A stretch of 7,868 nt of DNA, taken from the NCBI GenBank assembly GCA_013314795.1, contig JABUEZ010000091.1, forward strand, positions 1-7,868, written 5' to 3'. The notes beneath the pieces are model-generated. The model was not told where the DNA came from. It did not search any database and was given only the letters and a program-made list of their open reading frames with translations. Within the stretch, counting starts at the first letter, position 1, and the number at the start of each line of letters is the position of its first letter. Source of the stretch: Candidatus Profundicultor aquiphilus (GTDB lineage Bacteria; Atribacterota; Atribacteria; Atribacterales; Caldatribacteriaceae). A program made the position numbers and the translations under genes. Positions 1 through 6,047 of the stretch are shown here, in pieces.

Positions 1-522
1 GGGAAGTTTTTCCGCTTTATGATGGATACCAACTGGGGAATCCTCAATTATATCCTGGGAAAACTTTTTGGTGTTCCAAAGATTGCCTGGACCACGAGCT
101 ACGAGTATGCTCTTCCTTCTATTGTCATTGCCGATGTGTGGATCTGGACGCCGTTTATTGTGCTTTTGAGTCTGGCGGGGTTGTCCAGTGTGCCCAAATA
201 CCTCTATGAGGCAGCGGATGTGGACCGGGCTTCAGGGTGGTTCAAATTCCGCTATATCACCTTACCGTATGTGGCGCCCATTCTGCTTCTGGCGGTTCTT
301 TTCCGGACCATGGATGCCTTTCGCTTCTTTGACCTGGTGTACGTGATTACCGAAGGAGGACCGGGATATTCGACGCAGATTGTGCCCTTCTATATTTATA
401 AATTGGCCTTTTCTTACTGGCATACCGGTCGTTCCTGTGCTCTGGCCTATATTCTCCTCATCATCATCATTGCCCTGAGCAATATCTATATTACCTATCT
501 CAATCGCCTGCGGCGGACCTGA
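1..522 (+). CDS. Sugar ABC transporter permease, MalF/UgpA type (5' partial)
   Basis: This is the C-terminal 173 residues of an inner-membrane permease of a CUT1-type (carbohydrate uptake) ABC importer. The frame is open from base 1, so the start lies off the left edge; the family is usually about 290-300 residues, so roughly 40% is missing. Visible family landmarks are an N-terminal FMMDTNWGILNYIL stretch (UgpA/MalF-like), the cytoplasmic ATPase-coupling EAA loop (208-267, EAADVDRASG...ITLP), and a later EGGPGYSTQ motif that precedes the last transmembrane helices. In the EAA loop the usual glycine of the DGA triplet is arginine (codon 226-228). The gene ends 13 nt before the second permease, and its stop overlaps the AGGAGG ribosome site of that gene, which indicates one transcript. 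The transported sugar cannot be inferred. The family call is firm. Confidence 0.93.
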   Translation, partial: GKFFRFMMDTNWGILNYILGKLFGVPKIAWTTSYEYALPSIVIADVWIWTPFIVLLSLAGLSSVPKYLYEAADVDRASGWFKFRYITLPYVAPILLLAVLFRTMDAFRFFDLVYVITEGGPGYSTQIVPFYIYKLAFSYWHTGRSCALAYILLIIIIALSNIYITYLNRLRRT

Positions 523-535
523 GGAGGAAAAAACC

Positions 536-1423
536 ATGAACGAATTTCAGCGAAGACAGGCGAAAAATCGGATTATCGTGGTGGTTCTGGTGGCGATGCT
601 GTGTGTTTATCTTTTCCCGATTTACTGGATGTTTTCCACAGCCACCAAGACGAAGTTGGATGCGTTCTCGCTCCCTCCCAAGTGGGTGTGGCGACCACAG
701 GCAGAAAACTTTCGCAACGTCTTTTACGTGGGAGGAGGAGGCGCTCTGGGAAAGGTGAAGGGAGTTGAGGTCAAACCAAAGCCATCGGCATTTTTGCGAC
801 AATTGGGCAATAGCATTGTGGTCTCTTTTGTGAGTACCATTCTGGCTACGTTTCTGGGGGCACTATCGGGATACGTGTTTTCTCGCATGAGGGTCCGGGG
901 TAAGGACGATCTTCTTTTTGTGATTTTGAGTAGCCGGATGCTGCCCCCGGTGGTGATTGCCATACCTCTGGTGATGATGTACCGGGCTCTGGGGCTTTTT
1001 GATACACGCTTTGGGCTCATCATTATGTACACCGTGTTTAACCTGGCCTTTGCCGTATGGATGATGCGCAGTTTCGTGGATGATATCCCCATCGAATACG
1101 AAGAAGCGGCCCTAGTTGACGGGTATTCTCGGTTTCAGGCCTTTTTCAAGTTTATCTTCCCTGAAATGCGGGTGGGAATGGTGGCCACGGCCATTTTTAG
1201 TCTCATCATGACCTGGAACGAATTCACCTTTTCACTGTTACTCACCGGAGAGAAGGCCCGGACGGCTGTTCCTTCCATCGCTCATTCTCTGGGAACTGCC
1301 GGGGTCAACTGGGGACACATTGCCGCAGGGTCCTTTTTGATGGTCATACCGGTGGTGGTCTTTACTTTCCTCCTCGGTGGGAATCTCATCCGGGGATTTA
1401 CCTTTGGAGCGATAAAGGAGTAG
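536..1423 (+). CDS. Sugar ABC transporter permease, MalG/UgpE type
   Basis: This 295-residue protein is the second inner-membrane permease of the importer and should pair with the permease just upstream. About six hydrophobic segments are visible, the first at residues 13-33, followed by a periplasmic loop, then helices from about 93 to 285. The EAA coupling loop is canonical at residues 190-210 (EAALVDGYSRF...IFPEM), with G196 present, unlike the partner. The segment TWNEFTFSLLL near residue 226 and the C-terminal RGFTFGAIKE are typical of MalG-type proteins. The loop after helix 1 carries an unusual glycine- and lysine-rich stretch (about residues 65-82). The ATG is chosen because AGGAGG at 522-527 sits 8 nt upstream. 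The stop is directly next to the following small gene. Length is normal for the family. Confidence 0.95.
   Translation: MNEFQRRQAKNRIIVVVLVAMLCVYLFPIYWMFSTATKTKLDAFSLPPKWVWRPQAENFRNVFYVGGGGALGKVKGVEVKPKPSAFLRQLGNSIVVSFVSTILATFLGALSGYVFSRMRVRGKDDLLFVILSSRMLPPVVIAIPLVMMYRALGLFDTRFGLIIMYTVFNLAFAVWMMRSFVDDIPIEYEEAALVDGYSRFQAFFKFIFPEMRVGMVATAIFSLIMTWNEFTFSLLLTGEKARTAVPSIAHSLGTAGVNWGHIAAGSFLMVIPVVVFTFLLGGNLIRGFTFGAIKE
1414..1420 (+). promoter_or_regulatory. Ribosome binding site deciding the small-gene start
   Basis: AAAGGAG lies inside the last codons of the second permease. It is 9 nt from the ATG at 1430 but only 3 nt from the in-frame ATG at 1424, so 1430 is the better start for the small membrane protein. 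Confidence 0.6.
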
Positions 1424-1429
1424 ATGCCC

Positions 1430-1633
1430 ATGAAGTTCCTGGCGCGGTTCAAAAAAATCATGGAACCTCTGTCCATTGTGCTCATCGTTTTCGGTATTTT
1501 CAGCCTGTGTCAGCCTTTTACCTATTTCCTGTACCATTACGGTTTTGCGTTTCTAGGGATTGGTACCGGCCTTTACATTCTCTTTTCTCATATTCCTCCC
1601 CTTGAGGAACTGAACCAGGGTGGGGAGGTTTGA
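1430..1633 (+). CDS. Small two-helix membrane protein in the ABC transporter operon
   Basis: I do not recognise a named family for this 67-residue protein. It has a short basic N-terminus (KFLARFKK, residues 2-9) and two hydrophobic segments, about residues 14-34 and 38-54, joined by a tight turn. A short polar tail follows (PPLEELNQGGEV). Both ends are therefore probably cytoplasmic, by the positive-inside rule. An alternative ATG six bases upstream (1424) would add two residues but has poor ribosome-site spacing. The gene is wedged between the second permease (stop six bases upstream of the chosen ATG) and the first ATPase (start 2 nt after the stop), with its own ribosome site, so it is very likely translated. 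Its position suggests an accessory subunit of the importer. Small membrane proteins accompany glycerol-type ABC importers with paired ATPases, but I cannot show homology to them here. Confidence 0.8.
   Translation: MKFLARFKKIMEPLSIVLIVFGIFSLCQPFTYFLYHYGFAFLGIGTGLYILFSHIPPLEELNQGGEV
1622..1628 (+). promoter_or_regulatory. Ribosome binding site deciding the first ATPase start
   Basis: GGGGAGG, inside the end of the small gene, is 7 nt from the ATG at 1636. The in-frame TTG at 1630 is only 1 nt from it and cannot be used with this site. Confidence 0.7.
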
Positions 1634-1635
1634 CC

Positions 1636-2721
1636 ATGTCTGCAGTTCGAGTGGAAAATCTGTGGAAACGGTATGGAAAGGTGGAGGCGGTAAAGGGGAT
1701 TTCCTTTGAAGTCCGGGAGGGTGAGTTCACCGTCCTTCTAGGTCCTTCCGGATGCGGGAAAACCACGACGCTGCGCTGTATTGCCGGTCTGGAACTCCCC
1801 AACGAAGGGAAGATTTATTTCGATACCGAGGATGTCACCCCTTTGAGTCCTTCAGCGCGAAATATCGCCTTTGTTTTTCAGCTCTACGCTCTGTACCCCC
1901 ATCTTTCGGTCTATGATAACATTGCCTTTCCTCTTCGGGCAGAAGGGTTGCCCAGGGAAGAGGTGAAAAGGAGAGTAGACGAAGTGGTACGCCTTCTCCA
2001 GATTCAGGATTTGCTCCAGTTGAAGCCCCGTAAATTAACCAGCGGTCAGAAGCAGAGAGTGGCACTTGGTCGAGCTATTGTGCGCCGCCCCCGAGTATTT
2101 CTCCTGGATGAACCACTCTCCAATATCGATGCCAAACTCCGGGAAGTGACTCGAGGAGAGCTTAAGAAGCTACAAAAATCAATCGGTGCGACCACCATTT
2201 ACGTCACCCACGACCAGGTTGAGGCCATGACCATGGCGGATAAAATCGTGGTGATGAATTTTGGTGACATTCAGCAGATTGGTTCGCCCCATGAAGTGTA
2301 CCACTATCCGGCTAATCTCTTTGTAGCGCGCTTCATCGGGAGTCCGGGTATGAACTTCATTCCCGGAACCATTCATCAGCGGGAAAAGCTTGGCATTCTT
2401 CTTGACGGAGACTCCTTTATTCCTCTGGAAAATGAACAGGCTAAAGCGGTGGAAAAGGCCAGAACACTTTCTCCACAGGTTGTGGTAGGGATCCGTCCGG
2501 AAAACATTCTGGTGGTGCCAGAACAGGAAGCCCTGGTGAAAGGAGAAGTATACGTCTTTGAACCCCTGGGGGCGCAGAATGTGGTGACTTTCCGAATCGG
2601 AACCCACCTGGCCAAGGCACTTCTTCCGGGAGATGTTTCCTTTACGGTTGGTGAGCGGGTGAGTTTACGATTTAAAGAAGTGCGGGTCTTTAATGCTCAG
2701 GACCAGAAATTAATTGCTTAG
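1636..2721 (+). CDS. Sugar ABC transporter ATPase, MalK/UgpC type, first of a pair
   Basis: This 361-residue protein is a cytoplasmic ATPase that powers the importer. The nucleotide-binding domain spans about residues 1-235: Walker A GPSGCGKTT (36-44), Q-loop FQLYALYPH (81-89), signature LTSGQ (134-138), Walker B with catalytic glutamate FLLDEP (155-160, E159), D-loop SNIDAKLR, and switch histidine H192 in YVTHDQ. The GSPGMNF motif and a C-terminal regulatory TOBE-like domain follow, with the family landmark GIRPEN. Everything is canonical except the signature, which is normally LSGGQ: serine is replaced by threonine and the first glycine by serine. The length matches MalK-type proteins (about 370). 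The ATG at 1636 is preferred over TTG 1630 on ribosome-site spacing. It most likely forms a heterodimer with the ATPase encoded 10 nt downstream rather than a homodimer. Confidence 0.95.
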   Translation: MSAVRVENLWKRYGKVEAVKGISFEVREGEFTVLLGPSGCGKTTTLRCIAGLELPNEGKIYFDTEDVTPLSPSARNIAFVFQLYALYPHLSVYDNIAFPLRAEGLPREEVKRRVDEVVRLLQIQDLLQLKPRKLTSGQKQRVALGRAIVRRPRVFLLDEPLSNIDAKLREVTRGELKKLQKSIGATTIYVTHDQVEAMTMADKIVVMNFGDIQQIGSPHEVYHYPANLFVARFIGSPGMNFIPGTIHQREKLGILLDGDSFIPLENEQAKAVEKARTLSPQVVVGIRPENILVVPEQEALVKGEVYVFEPLGAQNVVTFRIGTHLAKALLPGDVSFTVGERVSLRFKEVRVFNAQDQKLIA

Positions 2722-2726
2722 GGTGA
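2722..2726 (+). promoter_or_regulatory. Ribosome binding site of the second ATPase
   Basis: GGTGA matches the downstream half of the full Shine-Dalgarno consensus and lies 5 nt before the ATG at 2732. It partly covers an in-frame GTG (2723) and follows an in-frame TTG (2714), so ATG 2732 is the supported start. It is weaker than the AGGAGG sites of the other genes. Confidence 0.45.
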
Positions 2727-2731
2727 CAACC

Positions 2732-3814
2732 ATGGCTGAGCTCGTCGTTCAGAATCTAACAAAACGGTTTGGCAGGAAAGTGGCCGTTTCCAACCTCTCG
2801 TTGAAAGTGGAAAGCGGGAAAATCACGGTGCTCCTTGGGCCTACCGGTGCGGGGAAAACTACTACTCTACGCTGTGTAGCGGGTCTGGAGAAAGGCGATC
2901 AGGGGAGTATTACCATTGATGGAGTACGGGTCAATGATTTGCCACCCAAAGAACGGGATGTGGCCTTTGTGTTCCAGAATTTTTCCCTCTACCCCCGATA
3001 TACCGTTTTTGAGAACATTGCTTCACCCCTCCGTATCCGGGGTTTTTCTCAGGATGAGATTGCAAAGAAAGTTAAGGAAGTCGCCTCTTTCCTCCATATT
3101 GACCATCTTCTGGATCGAAAGCCCATTTTCATCAGTGGTGGAGAGATGCAGCGGGTAGCCATTGCCCGGGCTCTGGTGCGTAACCCAAAGGTTTTTCTTC
3201 TCGATGAGCCGTTGACTAACCTCGATGCCAAAATTCGGGAAGAAATGCGCACCGAGCTCAAAAGGCTTCAGGGAGAAATGGCAGCAACCTTCTTCTACGC
3301 TACTCCAGATCAGGCCGAAGCCCTTTCTATGGCCGATACCATTGTCATCATCAATCATGGCTGTCTTGTTCAGGTGGGAACACCAACTGAAATTTACCAG
3401 AAGCCCCGAAATTGCTTTGTGGCCGATTTTGTGGGAAGTCCGGGAATGAACTTTGTTCCCGCGGTTTTGGAGGGGAACACGCTTCGGGTTGGTCCGGGGT
3501 ACTTTTCTTTACCTCTTTCTTCCCCCATGGTGGAAGCGTGTCGGGTTAAGGGTGTGTCCGAACTCTTTCTGGGTATAAGACCAGAAGACATCGTGTTGAG
3601 TTTTACCGAGAAAGAGGGTTTTTACCCGGCCCTGGTGGAAGTGGTAGAGCCGTTAGGGGTTTTACAGATTGTGCGGCTACGGCTTGATGGACACACGGTA
3701 CGAGTCCGGAGTGAGGAAAACACGAGTTTTCCTCTGGGTGAGAGGATTTTCTTTGGATTGAAGGAAGGAAAGCTGCACCTCTTTGATCGTCGGACAGAAG
3801 AGCGTATTGTTTAA
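2732..3814 (+). CDS. Sugar ABC transporter ATPase, second of a pair, switch histidine replaced
   Basis: This 360-residue cytoplasmic ATPase is a paralogue of the preceding gene product; their hallmark motifs fall at the same residue numbers. It has Walker A GPTGAGKTT (36-44), Q-loop FQNFSLYPR (81-89), signature ISGGE (134-138), Walker B FLLDEP (155-160) and D-loop TNLDAKIR. A GSPGMNF motif and a C-terminal TOBE-like domain with GIRPED follow. The switch motif reads YATPDQ: proline 192 (codon 3305-3307) replaces the histidine that normally contacts the ATP gamma-phosphate. Replacement here is known from the GlpS-type partner in glycerol importers. The intact Walker motifs argue against a decayed gene; I infer that it binds ATP but hydrolyses poorly at its own site and works as a heterodimer with the first ATPase. 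The start is set at the ATG before AELVVQN. The next gene follows after 15 nt. Confidence 0.94.
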   Translation: MAELVVQNLTKRFGRKVAVSNLSLKVESGKITVLLGPTGAGKTTTLRCVAGLEKGDQGSITIDGVRVNDLPPKERDVAFVFQNFSLYPRYTVFENIASPLRIRGFSQDEIAKKVKEVASFLHIDHLLDRKPIFISGGEMQRVAIARALVRNPKVFLLDEPLTNLDAKIREEMRTELKRLQGEMAATFFYATPDQAEALSMADTIVIINHGCLVQVGTPTEIYQKPRNCFVADFVGSPGMNFVPAVLEGNTLRVGPGYFSLPLSSPMVEACRVKGVSELFLGIRPEDIVLSFTEKEGFYPALVEVVEPLGVLQIVRLRLDGHTVRVRSEENTSFPLGERIFFGLKEGKLHLFDRRTEERIV

Positions 3815-3829
3815 AAAGGAGGACCAGCC

Positions 3830-4672
3830 ATGTCTTTTGGTGTCAATCTTTTTCTGTGGACCGCAGGGTATACCGATAACGAAGTGGGTTTGATCACCAA
3901 GGTGAAACAGCTTGGGTTTGATGTGGTAGAAATTCCCCTTGACCTTCTCGACGCGATTAGTGTGGAAAAAACCAAAAGAGCCTTAGAAGAAACCGGTCTT
4001 GAGGTTACAGGGTGTGCGGTGGTGGGAGAGCGTCGAGATCTTATCAGCGAGAGCGCCGAAATTCGTAAGGAGGCCTTTACCTATTTTTCCCGCTGTTTGA
4101 AACTTCTTGCTTCCTGGGGTGGGACGGTTCTCTGTGGACCGGTGTACTCGGCGGTTGGAAAACTCACCGGAACGGCAAGGACCATGGAGGAGTGGAAAAG
4201 GGCTGTCTCCGGGCTCAAAGAGTTGGCCAAGGTGGCCGAGGACCTGGGCGTCCGGATTGCTTTAGAACCCTTGAACCGCTTTGAAACCTATTTCCTGAAC
4301 ACTGCTGAAGACGCGGTGGCGCTTGTTCAGGAAGTTGGAAGTCGAGCGGTGGGCATCCACCTTGACACCTTTCACATGAACATCGAAGAAAAATGCCTCT
4401 ATAAGGCCATCAAAACTGCTGGTTCATATCTCTACCATTTCCACGCCTGCGAAAACGATCGGGGGACCCCAGGAGAAGGGCATGTGGAGTGGGACGATGT
4501 CTTCCAGGCTTTGCGGGAGGTGAATTATAAAGGAGCGCTGGTTATTGAATCCTTCGTTCCGGGGGTGAAGGAGATTGCCCGAGCTGCTTCTATCTGGCGG
4601 GAACTGGCTCCAAGCAGTGACTACGTGGCGGCGAAGGGCCTTGAGTTTCTCAGAAAGAACTGGCAGGCATAA
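3830..4672 (+). CDS. Ketose 3-epimerase family protein (sugar isomerase/epimerase TIM barrel)
   Basis: This 280-residue cytoplasmic enzyme belongs to the TIM-barrel sugar isomerase/epimerase superfamily, closest to the D-tagatose/D-psicose 3-epimerase group, which inverts C3 of free ketoses using a divalent metal such as Mn2+. The four metal ligands are visible: E146 (LEPLNRFE), D179 (HLDTFHMN), H205 (FHACEND) and E240 (VIESF). They sit a constant six residues before the known ligands of Pseudomonas cichorii D-tagatose 3-epimerase (152, 185, 211, 246). The substrate-contacting residues E152, H182 and R211 match its 158, 188 and 217. The text after R211 (GTPGEGHVEWDDVF) and the end (IWRELAPSSDYVAAKGLEFL) point to a clade whose substrate is less certain. 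AAGGAGG at 3816-3822 lies 7 nt before the ATG. It is the last gene of the transporter operon, so it probably acts on the imported sugar or its product. Confidence 0.88.
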   Translation: MSFGVNLFLWTAGYTDNEVGLITKVKQLGFDVVEIPLDLLDAISVEKTKRALEETGLEVTGCAVVGERRDLISESAEIRKEAFTYFSRCLKLLASWGGTVLCGPVYSAVGKLTGTARTMEEWKRAVSGLKELAKVAEDLGVRIALEPLNRFETYFLNTAEDAVALVQEVGSRAVGIHLDTFHMNIEEKCLYKAIKTAGSYLYHFHACENDRGTPGEGHVEWDDVFQALREVNYKGALVIESFVPGVKEIARAASIWRELAPSSDYVAAKGLEFLRKNWQA

Positions 4673-4702
4673 GGCATTTATCCTTTGGTAAGGTTCCAGA
4701 TG

Positions 4703-4750
4703 AATGAGATGGATACTGATTTTTTCAGGGGTATCCATCTCATTATTTTT
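4703..4750 (+). terminator. Intrinsic terminator of the transporter-epimerase operon
   Basis: The arms 4703-4716 (AATGAGATGGATAC) and 4731-4744 are perfect reverse complements, 14 bp, with a 14-nt loop that itself holds a run of T. The right arm runs into TTATTTTT (4743-4750). The hairpin begins 30 nt after the epimerase stop, as expected for a factor-independent terminator that separates this operon from the next gene. Confidence 0.8.
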
Positions 4751-4778
4751 GGTACGTTTTGAGTTACTTTGAAATAAT
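4749..4778 (+). promoter_or_regulatory. Possible sigma-70-type promoter of the first alcohol dehydrogenase
   Basis: TTGGTA (4749-4754) and AATAAT (4773-4778) are separated by 18 nt and resemble -35 and -10 boxes. They lie just after the terminator and about 45 nt before the ATG. A competing reading uses TTGAAA (4769-4774) with a poor -10 near 4793. Some promoter is needed here because the upstream unit appears to be terminated, but the exact boxes are a guess. No clear operator palindrome is visible in 4751-4823. Confidence 0.25.
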
Positions 4779-4823
4779 CAGACTTCGAATTCCATTTTAG
4801 TATTTCCAAAGGAGGCTGAAGCC

Positions 4824-5987
4824 ATGAAAAACTTCGAATACTGCAATCCCGTCCAGGTATTCTTCGGCAAAGGAGAAACCGACCGGGTGGGGGAAGTGTG
4901 CGCTCGGTTGGGGAAAAAGGTGTTATTCGTCTATGGTGGGGGGAGCATCAAAAGAAACGGTCTCTATGCCAGAGTGATGGAAAGGTTGCGAGAGCAAAAC
5001 CTCACCGTGTGGGAAGTATCGGGAATCCAGCCCAATCCCCGCATCGACAAAGTCCGGGAAGGAGTGAAACTCTGCAAAGACCACGGCATTGAGGTAGTCC
5101 TGGCCGTGGGGGGAGGAAGCGTTCTTGACAGCGCCAAAATCATCGCCGCCGGAGCCACCTATTCTGGCGATCCCTGGGACTTCTTCATCGATAAAGCGCC
5201 AGTTACCGGGAGAATCAAGATTGTCACGGTGCTCACCCTCGCAGCCACCGGTTCGGAGATGAACCACAATGCTGTCATCAGCAACGACGAAACCAAAGAA
5301 AAACTGGCGGTTGTCGATGCCCATATTTACCCCGATGTCTCCATCCTCGATCCGGAAAACACCCTCACCGTCCCCCGGGACCAGACCGTAAACGGCATCG
5401 TGGACATGACCGCCCACGTGTTTGAGCAGTACTTCCATCCCACTCCAGAAACTCCACTTCAGGATCGCCTCAGCGAGGGAATCCTGCAAACCATCATTGA
5501 GTATACTCCTCGCCTCCTTTCTAACCTTGAGGATTACGATGCCCGGGCCACCATCATGTGGTGCGGAACCCTGGCCCTCAACCACCTGATTGAGGCCGGC
5601 GTGGAAGGGGACTGGGCTACCCATCGTATTGAGCATGAACTGAGTGCCTTTTACGACATCCCCCATGGGGCAGGATTGGCCATCGTCTTTCCCCAGTGGA
5701 TGCAGTATGTCCTGGATGTGATTCCCCACAAATTTGCCCAGTTCGCCGAACGGGTGTGGAAAATTCCCCGCAATGGCCGAAGCGACCGGGAACTTGGCCT
5801 CCTGGGGATTGAAGCAACCAAAAAGTGGTTTTCCCAAATCGGGGCTCCGGTAACCTTGCGTGAAGTGGGTATCGGCGAAGAACATTTCCCGGTAATGGCC
5901 GAGCGGGCCACCAAAAAAGGCCCCCTTGGTTCGGTGAAAAAGCTTTATAAAGACGACGTCCTGGCGATTCTCCGAATGTGTCGGTGA
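4824..5987 (+). CDS. Iron-containing alcohol dehydrogenase, YqhD/BdhA type
   Basis: This 387-residue cytoplasmic oxidoreductase interconverts aldehydes and alcohols and is probably NADPH-dependent. The N-terminal nucleotide-binding domain shows YGGGSIKRNG (37-46) and GGGSVLDSAK (96-105). The first of these resembles the E. coli YqhD loop that accommodates the NADP phosphate. The metal ligands D194 and H198 (GIVDMTAH), H267 (THRIEH) and H281 (IPHG) carry the same numbers as in YqhD, which is also 387 residues, and the extra conserved H271 is present. The ATG follows AAAGGAGG (4808-4815) by 8 nt. It is expressed separately from the transporter operon, being preceded by a terminator. Its codons lean more to C in the third position (for example TTC over TTT for Phe) than those of its left neighbours. 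Physiological substrate could be butyraldehyde, another short aldehyde or a sugar-derived carbonyl. Confidence 0.93.
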   Translation: MKNFEYCNPVQVFFGKGETDRVGEVCARLGKKVLFVYGGGSIKRNGLYARVMERLREQNLTVWEVSGIQPNPRIDKVREGVKLCKDHGIEVVLAVGGGSVLDSAKIIAAGATYSGDPWDFFIDKAPVTGRIKIVTVLTLAATGSEMNHNAVISNDETKEKLAVVDAHIYPDVSILDPENTLTVPRDQTVNGIVDMTAHVFEQYFHPTPETPLQDRLSEGILQTIIEYTPRLLSNLEDYDARATIMWCGTLALNHLIEAGVEGDWATHRIEHELSAFYDIPHGAGLAIVFPQWMQYVLDVIPHKFAQFAERVWKIPRNGRSDRELGLLGIEATKKWFSQIGAPVTLREVGIGEEHFPVMAERATKKGPLGSVKKLYKDDVLAILRMCR

Positions 5988-6007
5988 TAATCTTAGGATA
6001 GAAGAAT

Positions 6008-6045
6008 AACCATCCCCTTCGAGAGACTTCTCGAAGGGGATGGTT
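6008..6045. terminator. Bidirectional hairpin between convergent genes
   Basis: The arms 6008-6024 and 6029-6045 pair perfectly over 17 bp around the loop GACT. The hairpin starts 20 nt after the + strand dehydrogenase stop and ends 2 nt from the - strand dehydrogenase stop codon. Read on the - strand it is followed by a broken T-rich stretch (ATTCTTCT). On the + strand no T run follows, so it looks better suited to ending the - strand operon, though the stem can form in either transcript. Confidence 0.7.
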
Positions 6046-6047
6046 GG

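Noticed and set aside
2179..2607. A 142-codon open frame on the - strand inside the first ATPase
   Set aside because: It is a shadow of the C-terminal half of the ATPase, with no plausible protein signature.
3305..3307. Second ATPase as a decaying pseudogene because of the missing switch histidine
   Set aside because: The frame is full length, Walker A, Walker B and the regulatory domain are intact, and the same kind of replacement occurs in functional heterodimeric importers.
4703..4750. The hairpin after the epimerase as a riboswitch or regulatory RNA
   Set aside because: It is a single simple stem followed by a T run, located after a stop codon, and is fully explained as an intrinsic terminator.
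4784..4795. TTCGAA/GAATTC palindromes upstream of the first dehydrogenase as a LacI-type operator
   Set aside because: Each is only 6 bp, the symmetry does not extend further, and no second copy is evident near other genes in the window.
4923..5885. A 320-codon open frame on the - strand inside the first alcohol dehydrogenase
   Set aside because: It lies wholly antisense to a gene with complete catalytic motifs, its translation shows no recognisable domain, and it is explained by the host gene's codon bias.
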